Positions 1-6,682 of a stretch of DNA of 17,467 nucleotides are shown here, piece by piece. The first letter of the stretch is position 1. Every line of letters starts with the position of its first letter. The notes beneath the pieces were generated by a model. It was not told the DNA's origin and did no database searches. It saw only the letters and a program-made list of their open reading frames with translations. The position numbers and the translations under genes were made by a program. The stretch is taken from NCBI GenBank assembly GCA_023443145.1, contig JAEZVS010000018.1, positions 1 through 17,467 of the forward strand, read 5' to 3'. The DNA is from Bacillota bacterium. GTDB lineage: Bacteria > Bacillota > Peptococcia > Peptococcales > Peptococcaceae.

Positions 1-97
1 ACTCATAATGCACGATGGTCATCTGTGTGCCGTCTCTCCTGATTTTACTGTGACATCTGATTTGGAAAAGGCTGCATTTGCACCTGTCGGAAAATAA
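1..97 (+). CDS. C-terminal end of an unrecognised protein (partial)
   Basis: An open frame runs in from the left edge (first full codon at 2) and stops at TAA 95-97. The last residues read LIMHDGHLCAVSPDFTVTSD, then LEKAAFAPVGK. I do not recognise the family from this fragment. That it is a real gene end is supported by codon-like composition and by a strong rho-independent terminator 14 nt after the stop on the same strand. It is the only plus-strand gene in the window and is convergent with the membrane-protein gene at 188-523. No function is proposed. Confidence 0.6.
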   Translation, partial: LIMHDGHLCAVSPDFTVTSDLEKAAFAPVGK

Positions 98-111
98 ATA
101 AGCATTAAAAT

Positions 112-147
112 AGCGCGTGATCTGCTACAGTCACGCGCTGTTTTTAT
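112..147 (+). terminator. Rho-independent terminator of the left-edge gene
   Basis: A perfect 9-bp stem (AGCGCGTGA at 112-120 with TCACGCGCT at 131-139) has a 10-nt loop and is followed by GTTTTTATTT. On the opposite strand the hairpin is followed only by ATTTTAA, so it may act weakly in both directions between the two convergent genes. Confidence 0.9.
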
Positions 148-187
148 TTATAACACCACGTCTCGGTAAGAATCGCGAAGTGCTGTT

Positions 188-523
188 TTATTTTCCACTT
201 TCTTTGCCAATGGCTTTTCCGCCATAGAGACCCACAATCCACATGGGACCAATCAAAGCCAACAGTATATTGTTGTAGATTGAATAAACCCCATGCATCA
301 AGCAATGCTCTATCACAATCATACTTAGTAATAAGAAGAGATAAATAAGAGCCAGATGTTTTTTATATTTTTTATATGATATATTTTGCCCCAGAAAAAC
401 ATTATACGCACAAATCAGCACAATCAGAGGAATGGTATACCTCAGAGAGAAAGGATGAATGTCGTTTACAAACAACAAAATGGTAGCGACCACCACCGCT
501 AAAACCATTGATAATCGTTTCAT
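188..523 (-). CDS. Small four-helix membrane protein, unknown function
   Basis: This 111-residue protein is mostly hydrophobic. Segments that look membrane-spanning lie at about residues 5-20, 30-46, 57-74 and 84-101. A short basic loop (SYKKYKKH) follows the second segment, and the C-terminus is charged (KAIGKESGK). Nothing identifies a family. The ATG at 523 has GGGAG 11 nt upstream, which is a rather long spacing, and a convincing TTGACA promoter lies about 60 nt further up, so the gene is probably expressed on its own. It could be an accessory subunit or a small transporter-like protein; the sequence does not say which. Confidence 0.7.
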   Translation of the reverse strand: MKRLSMVLAVVVATILLFVNDIHPFSLRYTIPLIVLICAYNVFLGQNISYKKYKKHLALIYLFLLLSMIVIEHCLMHGVYSIYNNILLALIGPMWIVGLYGGKAIGKESGK

Positions 524-582
524 TATCGCATCATCTCCCTTTCATGAAATGGCACTGCTAAAACAACCAAAGCTATGTCCAG

Positions 583-611
583 AGCATACCCCCGTTTTGA
601 TGGTTTGTCAA
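583..611 (-). promoter_or_regulatory. Sigma-A promoter of the small membrane protein
   Basis: On the minus strand a consensus TTGACA (606-611) is separated by 17 nt from TATGCT (583-588). It points at the gene starting at 523, with transcription expected to begin near 576. Confidence 0.6.
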
Positions 612-915
612 CGCGCGCTTCACTCATTTCACCAATTCATATATTATGTTTTAAGAATGTAGCAAATGTTTTTGACCGTCTACATGATTTCAGAGTATAT
701 TCAATCTCTTACTGCTCTTATTTATTCAATATCTGGTGCATCCTTTAAAACCAAGTTTTTTCACTGTTCTTCCATGGCAATATGGACACATCATCTTAAA
801 ATGGAATCTCCGCGCACAATGTATTTGATGCAACCGCCACTCAAGCTAAACAAAAGCTTTTAACAGCTTCGCTTTCCAAACTCTGCATGCATATTGACGA
901 GAAATCGTTCATCGG
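612..915. other. Gene-poor stretch with no convincing coding sequence
   Basis: Apart from the promoter for the leftmost minus-strand gene (583-611) and the terminator after nadE (916-955), the interval between those genes holds only short frames without ribosome binding sites. The plus-strand frames at 459-662 and 666-863 look spurious. The one suggestive item is a minus-strand frame at 726-794 that begins MMCPYCHGRTVKKLGF and ends at TGA. It resembles the first half of a zinc ribbon and could be a transposase remnant (see findings). Confidence 0.5.
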
Positions 916-955
916 AAAAAAAATCCCGCTTACGTTTTACCAACGCTTAGCGAGA
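916..955 (-). terminator. Rho-independent terminator after nadE
   Basis: On the minus strand TCTCGCT (955-949) pairs with AGCGGGA (930-924). An inner CGTT/AACG helix sits above a small internal loop, and the hairpin is followed by eight T residues (923-916). It lies about 40 nt after the nadE stop and should end the lysR-nadE transcript. Confidence 0.85.
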
Positions 956-993
956 TCTATTATAAGCCAATATGGCACTTCTTTGTTTCATGT

Positions 994-1779
994 TCAGGCA
1001 TCACAATAAATATGTGCAATATCATCTGCCCGGATGGGCAAACCACTTTGAAACATGGGGATGGTTTGAAATTTAAAACGGCTGATACGGTGAAGCCGAT
1101 CGATTTTTTCTTTGATTTCTTTTTGCGGACATTCACCGGTACGAATATAAGTGTTGAGCGTGTCATAAGTAAAGCCCAGCACTTCCTCGTCGGTATGGCC
1201 GGTCAGCCCATCGGCGGGAGGTATCACAAGGAAACGTTCCTCTACCTCCATAAAGCGCCCCAGCTGTACCACTTCATCAGTTGTCAGGGTAGCCAAAGGC
1301 GAAAAAGCGCCGCTGGTGTCGCCGTAGATGGTGGCATAGCCTACCCAGTCTTCACTTAAATTGGAAGTGTTCCACACCACGCCGCCCACAGTTTGTGCCA
1401 CAGCGTAGAGGGCCGCCATCCGCAAACGAGGCGGCAGATTGAGGGCTGCTTGACGGCTGAAATCACCCACCGCCTTTGTTACATCACGGGCAAGGGCATC
1501 GGCGACATCGCCAATGGGCACCACATGGTGGCGAATGCCCAACGATGCCGCCACTGCTTGCGCCACATCCAAATCTTTCTGCACGCCGCGAGGCATGGTA
1601 ACGCCCAGCACATTTTCTTTACCCATAGCCCGAGCGGCCAAAGCGGCCACTACGGTGGAATCTTTCCCGCCGGAAATGCCCACCACCGCCAAGTCGCTGC
1701 CAATATCATGCATGCGATCGCGCGTCCATACGATCATCTCATCCAATATAGACGACAACGCTTGTTGAGATAGTTTCAT
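994..1779 (-). CDS. nadE: NAD(+) synthase, short ammonia-type
   Basis: Makes NAD from nicotinate adenine dinucleotide, ATP and ammonia, the last step of NAD synthesis in the cytosol. The 261-residue protein is the short form without the N-terminal glutaminase (nitrilase) domain, so it should use ammonia or a separate glutaminase. The ATP pyrophosphatase P-loop SGGKDS is at 36-41. The family block NTSNLSEDWVGYATIYGD is at 137-154, and PADGLTGHTDEE at 188-199 fits the usual flexible substrate-binding region. The ATG at 1779 follows AGGAGG by 4 nt. The gene starts 14 nt after the LysR-type regulator gene stops, so the two are almost certainly cotranscribed, and a terminator follows. Confidence 0.95.
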   Translation of the reverse strand: MKLSQQALSSILDEMIVWTRDRMHDIGSDLAVVGISGGKDSTVVAALAARAMGKENVLGVTMPRGVQKDLDVAQAVAASLGIRHHVVPIGDVADALARDVTKAVGDFSRQAALNLPPRLRMAALYAVAQTVGGVVWNTSNLSEDWVGYATIYGDTSGAFSPLATLTTDEVVQLGRFMEVEERFLVIPPADGLTGHTDEEVLGFTYDTLNTYIRTGECPQKEIKEKIDRLHRISRFKFQTIPMFQSGLPIRADDIAHIYCDA

Positions 1780-1793
1780 AGTGCCTCCTGTGG

Positions 1794-2705
1794 CTAAATG
1801 TATTGCTTTAGAACATTCGAAAAGCTTTCAATGAGCAATTTATCATGAGCGGATGCTCGTCTGTTTGTCACCAAGAACAGTTGGAAAACCGTCTCTTTTA
1901 AATTGAGAGGCACATGCACCGAATCGGAAAACACATTACGGTTAATATACGGCGGATAAGAGTACATCAACGTATTGCCTTCATTCAACAGCTCACGGCA
2001 CATATTGTAATTATTGGTGGATAATAGCACATGCAAATCAATGACATTTTGCAGCGCATGCTCCCCTTGAGGGCCGCCGGCTTCATAAATAATAAACGGA
2101 TAATCTCGAATAGACTGCAACGACAAACTATGCTGATGGGCCAACGGATGGCGCGGACTCATGGCAATAGATATGGGATAGGTGGCCAAAAGCGTCAGCT
2201 CTACATTTTTAGGAATATGGGAATGAAAATAATCCAACGAGTTGGCAATCAGCACCACGCCCACATCACCCGGATTTTGTGCCACTTCAGCCACTATGTC
2301 GTCTTGATAACGTTCTTGCAGATACACTTGAACTTTGGGATAGGTATGTAGATAGTCCACATAAGCCACCGGCATGATGGAAATGGACACCATCGGTGAC
2401 AAGTGAATGTTTAATTTTCCTGATAATATATATTGACCTGCACGATCTGCATGTACATGAATTTGATCAATCATTTGATCGTAACGGGCCACAATGGCTT
2501 GGGCTGCATTGTAGACGATGACACCTTGAGTGGTTAGAGTCACCCCTTTTTTGGTACGGTTCAGCACTTGAAATCCCAGTTCATCTTCTAAATTTCTTAG
2601 TGATTGATTCAGGCTTTGCTGAGAGATGAAGATTTTCTTGCTGGCTGCATTAATGGAGCCGGCCTTCACCACTTCAATCAAAAATTCCAATTGTTCTATT
2701 TTCAT
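1794..2705 (-). CDS. LysR-type transcriptional regulator
   Basis: This 303-residue protein has the standard LysR layout. An N-terminal winged helix-turn-helix spans about residues 1-60, with the recognition region SINAASKKIFISQQSLNQSL at 17-36. A linker helix follows, and then a periplasmic-binding-protein-like effector domain from about residue 90. The effector cannot be read from the sequence. The ATG at 2705 has AGGGG 7 nt upstream. The gene sits 14 nt before nadE in the same orientation, so it may act on NAD supply or be coregulated with it, but this is inference. A TATAAT promoter and a large inverted repeat directly upstream suggest autoregulation, which is common in this family. Confidence 0.92.
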   Translation of the reverse strand: MKIEQLEFLIEVVKAGSINAASKKIFISQQSLNQSLRNLEDELGFQVLNRTKKGVTLTTQGVIVYNAAQAIVARYDQMIDQIHVHADRAGQYILSGKLNIHLSPMVSISIMPVAYVDYLHTYPKVQVYLQERYQDDIVAEVAQNPGDVGVVLIANSLDYFHSHIPKNVELTLLATYPISIAMSPRHPLAHQHSLSLQSIRDYPFIIYEAGGPQGEHALQNVIDLHVLLSTNNYNMCRELLNEGNTLMYSYPPYINRNVFSDSVHVPLNLKETVFQLFLVTNRRASAHDKLLIESFSNVLKQYI

Positions 2706-2740
2706 CTTTATTCCCCTCTGCCTGGAAAATTGCTCTGTTT

Positions 2741-2769
2741 ATTATACAACAAAACACCCTTCCATACAA
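2741..2769 (-). promoter_or_regulatory. Probable promoter of lysR-nadE
   Basis: On the minus strand a perfect TATAAT (2741-2746) lies 17 nt after TTGTAT (2764-2769), a weak match to the -35 consensus. A weak -35 is typical of a promoter that needs or tolerates a regulator. The -10 is about 35 nt before the LysR start codon. Confidence 0.65.
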
Positions 2770-2806
2770 TTAAGGTAAAATGACAAAGCTATCATTTTTG
2801 CCTTAA
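2770..2806. promoter_or_regulatory. Inverted repeat next to the lysR -35: candidate LysR operator
   Basis: The left arm TTAAGGTAAAATGA (2770-2783) and right arm TCATTTTTGCCTTAA (2792-2806) match as inverted repeats, apart from one inserted and one changed base, around an 8-nt centre. The repeat abuts the -35 element of the lysR promoter, where autoregulating LysR proteins normally bind. That the neighbouring LysR protein binds it is inferred. Confidence 0.55.
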
Positions 2807-2813
2807 CAAAGCC

Positions 2814-2880
2814 AACGGCGCCTTTATTTATATTTCGCAATGTCCAACAAAATGTTATATGTTAACGGCACCTTCATTAT
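2814..2880. repeat. Two direct copies of an AACGGCRCCTTYATT motif
   Basis: AACGGCGCCTTTATT starts at 2814 and AACGGCACCTTCATT at 2864, exactly 50 nt apart, with 13 of 15 bases identical. They lie upstream of the lysR promoter and its inverted repeat. The core CCTTCATT recurs near the small-peptide promoter at 3508-3515. The role is unknown; an operator array is one possibility. Confidence 0.45.
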
Positions 2881-2977
2881 AAGAAAAACAAACACCGGAT
2901 AAACGCTTTATAGAATACATCCTTTCTCAGGGAATCGGTATTCATACATAGGCTTTTCCAGGTGACTTATTCCTTGC

Positions 2978-3018
2978 AAAAAAAAACCACCCCTATGCCG
3001 TAATGACACAGGAGTGAT
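2978..3018 (-). terminator. Rho-independent terminator after the 56-residue peptide gene
   Basis: On the minus strand ATCACTCCTGTG (3018-3007) pairs with CATAGGGGTGGT (2997-2986), a 12-bp stem including wobbles with a 9-nt loop, followed by a run of about nine T residues. It begins 15 nt after the stop codon of the peptide gene. Confidence 0.9.
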
Positions 3019-3032
3019 ATGAGCGAGTAAGT

Positions 3033-3203
3033 TTAACGGTAAAGACCCAAGCCTACCATTTCAGTAGAGGGGTTGGCCGGTGTCACGTCATGATGCGCCC
3101 CTTCTGAAGCACCGAGAGGTGCCACAAACGCCAAACCGATAATGGCGATGATCGGCAGAACCAGACCTAAAACTTTTTCACGAACAGAGATTGATTTTTG
3201 CAT
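3033..3203 (-). CDS. 56-residue single-helix membrane peptide, unknown function
   Basis: The frame runs from ATG 3203 to TAA 3033. The peptide starts MQKSISVREK, has one hydrophobic helix at about residues 11-30 (VLGLVLPIIAIIGLAFVAPL), and ends in a polar 26-residue tail containing GASEGAHHDVTPANPSTEM. A full AGGAGG lies 7 nt before the ATG. The gene has its own extended -10 promoter about 270 nt upstream and a strong terminator directly downstream, so it is a complete transcription unit of its own. I do not recognise the family. The basic N-terminus suggests that the tail faces outward. It could be a small subunit of a membrane complex, a stress peptide or a type I toxin-like peptide; nothing in the sequence decides this. 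Confidence 0.75.
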   Translation of the reverse strand: MQKSISVREKVLGLVLPIIAIIGLAFVAPLGASEGAHHDVTPANPSTEMVGLGLYR

Positions 3204-3465
3204 GATAATGCCTCCTTACATCACTTAAGCGATGCCACTTTAGCGGTGGACTTATTCTAAACAATAATTCATAAAGAATAATGACCTACGGATAAATCCG
3301 TATATCGTATCACAACCGCAGGACCAACGGCCCCAGCGAATGCAATAGAACGACCGCAGTGCATAAGACGAATATTTATGCACCTGTACTCCTCTCGGAA
3401 ACATTTTAATCGGAAACTTTACGTTCGTTTGACTGTTGTGCTGCGTGGTTCGGTCTTTCTTTACA
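3204..3465 (-). promoter_or_regulatory. Long structured 5' leader of the 56-residue peptide gene
   Basis: The transcript from the 3472-3500 promoter would carry about 260 nt before a 171-nt gene. In it I see a GTGCATAA/TTATGCAC hairpin (3362-3386), a 7-bp dyad TACGGAT/ATCCGTA with a 2-nt centre (3287-3302), a TTATTCT/AGAATAA pair (about 3252-3282), CCAC/GTGG (about 3235-3249), and CATCGC/GTGATG with a TTAA loop directly before the ribosome binding site. It matches no riboswitch class whose core I can recall. A cis-regulatory RNA is inferred from length and structure only. Confidence 0.4.
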
Positions 3466-3471
3466 AGACAA

Positions 3472-3500
3472 ATTATAGCATGACGCTTTCATTTTAGCAA
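3472..3500 (-). promoter_or_regulatory. Extended -10 promoter of the small membrane peptide
   Basis: On the minus strand TGCTATAAT carries a perfect -10 (3472-3477) with an extended TGn, and TTGCTA (3495-3500) lies 17 nt upstream. The -35 sits between two direct repeats spaced 22 nt apart (3485-3497 and 3507-3519). Confidence 0.7.
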
Positions 3501-3519
3501 TATGGTGCCTTCATTTTTG
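3485..3519. repeat. Direct repeat GCYTTCATTTTWG, 22-nt period, over the -35
   Basis: GCTTTCATTTTAG (3485-3497) and GCCTTCATTTTTG (3507-3519) differ at two of 13 bases and are exactly 22 nt apart, about two helical turns. They bracket the -35 of the small-peptide promoter, so they are plausible binding sites for a regulator on one face of the DNA. The second copy shares CCTTCATT with the repeats upstream of lysR. Confidence 0.45.
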
Positions 3520-3576
3520 AGATTTAAAGGAATTTATATAATAAAAAAAGCGCATTTATAAACCATTTACATAAAA

Positions 3577-3643
3577 TTGCAAGGGTTTCATTTTGTTGCA
3601 ATCATTTATTGAAACCCGCCGCGGGCTTGCAAACTTATGCAAG
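3577..3643. repeat. Cluster of TTGCAA/TGCAAG motifs and hairpins
   Basis: TTGCAA occurs at 3577-3582, 3596-3601 and 3627-3632, and ATGCAAG at 3637-3643. Two inverted repeats are included: GGGTTTCA (3583-3590) with TGAAACCC (3610-3617), and CTTGCA (3626-3631) with TGCAAG (3638-3643). No gene covers this stretch between the small-peptide promoter and the terminator of the lysine operon. It may be an operator cluster or a small RNA; I cannot tell which. Confidence 0.4.
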
Positions 3644-3800
3644 CGCACACATGGTATTTGCGCCTTCCGTCCTCACTCAAGAGACACCCTGTATTTCTGC
3701 TCCCGACATTTTGGAAATTTTATAGCCTTGAGAAATTTTTCTCTTTCTAGTTTGCTCATCTATTGTAAGTTATTTTTACTTCTTTGGATAAATCTCGTAT

Positions 3801-3836
3801 AAAAATTCAGGTGCCGCAATTAAGGCGGCACCTGAA
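3801..3836 (-). terminator. Terminator of the lysA-dapA-dapB-ddh operon
   Basis: A perfect 12-bp stem (TTCAGGTGCCGC 3806-3817 with GCGGCACCTGAA 3825-3836) has a 7-nt loop. On the minus strand it is followed by TTTTTAT. It lies 24 nt after the ddh stop codon. Confidence 0.92.
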
Positions 3837-3860
3837 AAAAATGTTACATATGCACTTTTT

Positions 3861-4817
3861 TTAAAGAAGATGGGCCAACAGATCATCCTGATTTTTTGGA
3901 GAAAGATAAGCCAGAGGCAAATCGAAAATGCTCACGCAACCGCGACGGCCTTCTTGATGGGCACGATAAACGGCTCGAGCACAAGCCACATTCACTGCAG
4001 CGGTAAACTCGGGGTTACTGGCCAAATCTAATGAGAAAGTGATGAGTTGGCCAACGCCCGGTGAGGTTTCTCCCCGACGCAATACTCGACCGCCGTGAGG
4101 CATGGCCGTATGTTCCGCATCGAAGGTGGCTTCATCGATGAAGTTCACTTCGGTGTCATATTCATCAAAATAATTGGGCATGGTGACAATGGCTTCACGA
4201 ATGGCATCTTGATCTGCCCCGTCTTCTGCCACCACATAACAACGACGTAAATGTTTGTCGCGGGTGGTAAGCGCATCGCCTTTTCCTTCGGCCACAGCCT
4301 TCACCGCTTCTTCGCGGGGGATGGTGTACTGCACGCCTCGGCGCACACCTTCAATGCGACGAATGGCATCGGAATGACCTTGACTGACACCCGGTCCCCA
4401 GAAGGTGGTGGTGTCGCCTCCGGGGAGTACCGCTTCGCCTAGAAGACGCGCCAGCGAAAAGAGCCCGGGATCCCAGCCGGTGGAAATCATAGCCAGACGT
4501 TCATTGCCGCAAGCCGCATTCATATCGGCGAAATGTTCCGGGATTCGGGCGTGGGTATCAAAACTGTCCACCACATTGGTAATAGATGCAAATTCCGGTC
4601 CTTGACTGATAAGATCGGTGGCCGATCCGCCACAAAGAATGGCCACATCCACATCGTGGTTTTTTAAATCATTCGCCGCATAGCACGGTGACGCACTGTC
4701 CAAACTTTTTGGATCGCGACGGGTAAACACCCCCACCAATTCCATATCCGGCTGCTGTAAAACAGCTTTTTCAACGCCTTTGCCCAAATTTCCATATCCT
4801 ACAATTGCTACTCTCAT
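3861..4817 (-). CDS. ddh: meso-diaminopimelate D-dehydrogenase
   Basis: Catalyses the reversible NADPH- and ammonia-dependent conversion of L-2-tetrahydrodipicolinate to meso-diaminopimelate, replacing the four-step succinylase or acetylase branch. The 318 residues match the usual length (about 320). The dinucleotide-binding loop GYGNLGKG is at 7-14. The family-specific blocks STGWDPGLFS, FWGPGVSQGHSDAIRRIEGV, EVNFIDEATFD and MPHGG are all present, as in the Corynebacterium glutamicum enzyme. The ATG at 4817 has GGAG 8 nt upstream. It is the last gene of the lysine operon, 70 nt after dapB, and a strong terminator follows. With DapA, DapB and LysA it completes the route to lysine without dapD, dapC/N, dapE or dapF. 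Confidence 0.96.
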   Translation of the reverse strand: MRVAIVGYGNLGKGVEKAVLQQPDMELVGVFTRRDPKSLDSASPCYAANDLKNHDVDVAILCGGSATDLISQGPEFASITNVVDSFDTHARIPEHFADMNAACGNERLAMISTGWDPGLFSLARLLGEAVLPGGDTTTFWGPGVSQGHSDAIRRIEGVRRGVQYTIPREEAVKAVAEGKGDALTTRDKHLRRCYVVAEDGADQDAIREAIVTMPNYFDEYDTEVNFIDEATFDAEHTAMPHGGRVLRRGETSPGVGQLITFSLDLASNPEFTAAVNVACARAVYRAHQEGRRGCVSIFDLPLAYLSPKNQDDLLAHLL

Positions 4818-4887
4818 ACATTTTTCTCCAATCTGCTTTTAAATTAATGTACTGGGCCCATCGTCTGCACTAAGCGGGGGGATGCGC

Positions 4888-5631
4888 TCAATGACAAATA
4901 TCGTTCATATTATAGAGCCCCGGCGCAGCATGTGCAAGAAAAGATGCGGCGCGCAAAGCCCCTTTTGCAAAAATCATTTTCGAAAGCGCGGTGTGCTTTA
5001 ACTCTACTATTTCATCGGTGCCGGCAAAAAGCACCGTATGCTCGCCCACAATGGTGCCGCCGCGGACAGCGTGAACACCGATTTCATCCGATGGACGCTG
5101 GCCCACCATGCCTTCGCGGCCATAAATGGCTGTTGTATGCTCAGCACGACCCTTTTGCGCGGCATCCAAAAGCATTTTAGCGGTGCCGCTGGGGGCATCC
5201 TTTTTAAAGTGATGGTGCTTTTCTATAATTTCAATATCAAAATCAGACAGCACCTGCGCCACCTGTTCGGTGATGGTTTTCAGCACATACACACCGATGG
5301 ACATATTCCCTGAATGAAAGATGGGAATTTGTTTGGCAGCCTCTTCAATACGGGTCATCTCATCCGCTGTATGACCGGTGGTGGCGATGATCACCGGCAG
5401 TCGACGCTCAAGAGCAAAGTCCAACAACGGACCGACGGTGCTGTGCACCGAGAAGTCAATAATGACATCTGCTTCAGGCGCCTCATTCAGTTGGGGAGAA
5501 ATCGGAAAGGCCGCTGAATCATCGCTGACATCGGCCCAACCGAAAACAATTTCTGTTTCAGGGTCAGCGGTCACGGCAGAAGCCACCACTTTCCCCATGG
5601 CGCCGGTGGCGCCCGATAAAATAATGCGCAT
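4888..5631 (-). CDS. dapB: 4-hydroxy-tetrahydrodipicolinate reductase
   Basis: Reduces the DapA product to tetrahydrodipicolinate with NAD(P)H, the second step of the lysine/DAP branch. With the start used here it has 247 residues, normal for Gram-positive DapB. The nucleotide-binding loop GATGAMGK is at 8-14, the substrate motif HHHFKKDAPSGTA at 139-151, and RGGTIVGEHTV at 190-200. Three starts compete: TTG 5637, ATG 5634 and ATG 5631. I chose 5631 because GGAGG then lies 7 nt upstream; the other starts leave a spacing of about 1 and 4 nt. The start region overlaps or abuts the dapA stop (5634-5636), so translation is probably coupled. Confidence 0.95.
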   Translation of the reverse strand: MRIILSGATGAMGKVVASAVTADPETEIVFGWADVSDDSAAFPISPQLNEAPEADVIIDFSVHSTVGPLLDFALERRLPVIIATTGHTADEMTRIEEAAKQIPIFHSGNMSIGVYVLKTITEQVAQVLSDFDIEIIEKHHHFKKDAPSGTAKMLLDAAQKGRAEHTTAIYGREGMVGQRPSDEIGVHAVRGGTIVGEHTVLFAGTDEIVELKHTALSKMIFAKGALRAASFLAHAAPGLYNMNDICH

Positions 5632-5633
5632 CA

Positions 5634-6521
5634 TCAAGCCTCCAACAAACCCAGCGCTGTCAGATCTTCACGCAGCACCTGAAGTGTGTGTTCAGACGGC
5701 GGCACCATGGGCAGACGGTAAGCTCCGCCGGGAAGGCCCATCATGTTGGCAGCAGCCTTCACCGGAATGGGATTTGATTCCATAAAGAGCGTACGCACCA
5801 ATTTTTGGTAACGAGCTTGCAGCGCCAGCGCCTCGTCATGACGGCCTTCCAACCAAAAATGAGAAATATCCCGCACCACAGACGGTGCAATATTGGCCAG
5901 AACCGAAATCACGCCTGCACCGCCGCAGGCCATAACAGGTACGGTAACATCATCATTGCCGCTGTAAATATCAAAATCCGGACCGCATTGGGCGCGCAAA
6001 TCCACCGTTACAGATAAATCGCCGGTGGCGTCTTTAATGCCCACAATGTTGGGATGTTTGGCCAAACGGGCCACTGTGGGTGGTTTTAAGTCAATACCCG
6101 TGCGCCCGGGCACATTATAGAGCACAATAGGAATGTTCACACTGTCAGCCATGGCCATAAAGTGCTGGTAAAGCCCTTCCTGACTGGTTTTATTGTAATA
6201 TGGCGTGACAAGAAGGAGCCCATCAACGCCCACCGCTTCGATGGCTTTAGAGAGTGCAACCCCATGGCGGGTATCGTTGGACCCTGCACCGCCGATAACA
6301 GGAATGCGCCCGTTCACGTGTTTGACCGTGAAATCCACCACATCAATTTGCTCTTGGTCGGTCAGAGTTGAAGCTTCACCGGTGGTACCGCAGATAATAA
6401 TGCAATCGGTACCGCCTTCGATTTGATAATCGAGCAGCTTGGCCAATGCCTCATAATTTACATCACCGTTTTCGTGGAAGGGGGTAATAATGGCAACACC
6501 GGAACCTGTAAAAATGGACAT
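5634..6521 (-). CDS. dapA: 4-hydroxy-tetrahydrodipicolinate synthase
   Basis: Condenses pyruvate with L-aspartate 4-semialdehyde, the committed step towards diaminopimelate and lysine. The 295-residue protein is a typical class I (Schiff-base) aldolase barrel. The GTTGEAS motif is at 45-51, TPYYN with the catalytic tyrosine at 107-111, YNVPGRTG at 135-142, and the Schiff-base lysine is K163 in GIKDATGD. The ATG at 6521 has AAAGGAG 9 nt upstream. It is the second gene of the riboswitch-controlled operon, 161 nt after lysA. That unusually long gap carries a nested hairpin. Confidence 0.97.
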   Translation of the reverse strand: MSIFTGSGVAIITPFHENGDVNYEALAKLLDYQIEGGTDCIIICGTTGEASTLTDQEQIDVVDFTVKHVNGRIPVIGGAGSNDTRHGVALSKAIEAVGVDGLLLVTPYYNKTSQEGLYQHFMAMADSVNIPIVLYNVPGRTGIDLKPPTVARLAKHPNIVGIKDATGDLSVTVDLRAQCGPDFDIYSGNDDVTVPVMACGGAGVISVLANIAPSVVRDISHFWLEGRHDEALALQARYQKLVRTLFMESNPIPVKAAANMMGLPGGAYRLPMVPPSEHTLQVLREDLTALGLLEA

Positions 6522-6573
6522 AATAAAGTACTCCTTTCATTTGGCTTTCCTATGCTTTTCCTATATTGACTGG

Positions 6574-6614
6574 TTTGAAGTTTATTGACCTTTTTCAAGT
6601 CACTGCGCTTCAAA
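6574..6614 (-). other. Nested hairpin in the lysA-dapA gap
   Basis: On the minus strand TTTGAAG (6614-6608) pairs with CTTCAAA (6580-6574). Inside, TGAC and GTCA pair across a 9-nt loop, separated from the outer stem by a symmetric 5x5 internal loop. No T-run follows, so it is not a terminator. An RNA processing or stability element that sets dapA levels apart from lysA is possible; this is inference. Confidence 0.4.
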
Positions 6615-6682
6615 TCCATCAATGGCTTTTTATAAATCTGCTGTTTTTTGACAAAGTTTCTTGCAAGCAATAGCGGATCTCT

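Noticed and set aside
3204..3465. Assigning the small-peptide leader to a known riboswitch class (TPP, SAM, FMN, T-box, c-di-AMP, c-di-GMP, M-box, yybP)
   Set aside because: None of the conserved core strings of these classes is present, so it is left as an unassigned structured leader.
3593..3802. Plus-strand frame of 69 codons between the small-peptide promoter and the lysine-operon terminator
   Set aside because: It starts at TTG without a ribosome binding site, has an odd residue make-up, and overlaps the hairpin cluster. The hairpin after it has no T-run on this strand.
6458..6670. Minus-strand 70-codon frame across the lysA-dapA gap
   Set aside because: It runs into dapA in another frame, starts at TTG without a ribosome binding site, and its lysine-rich make-up reflects AT-rich intergenic sequence.
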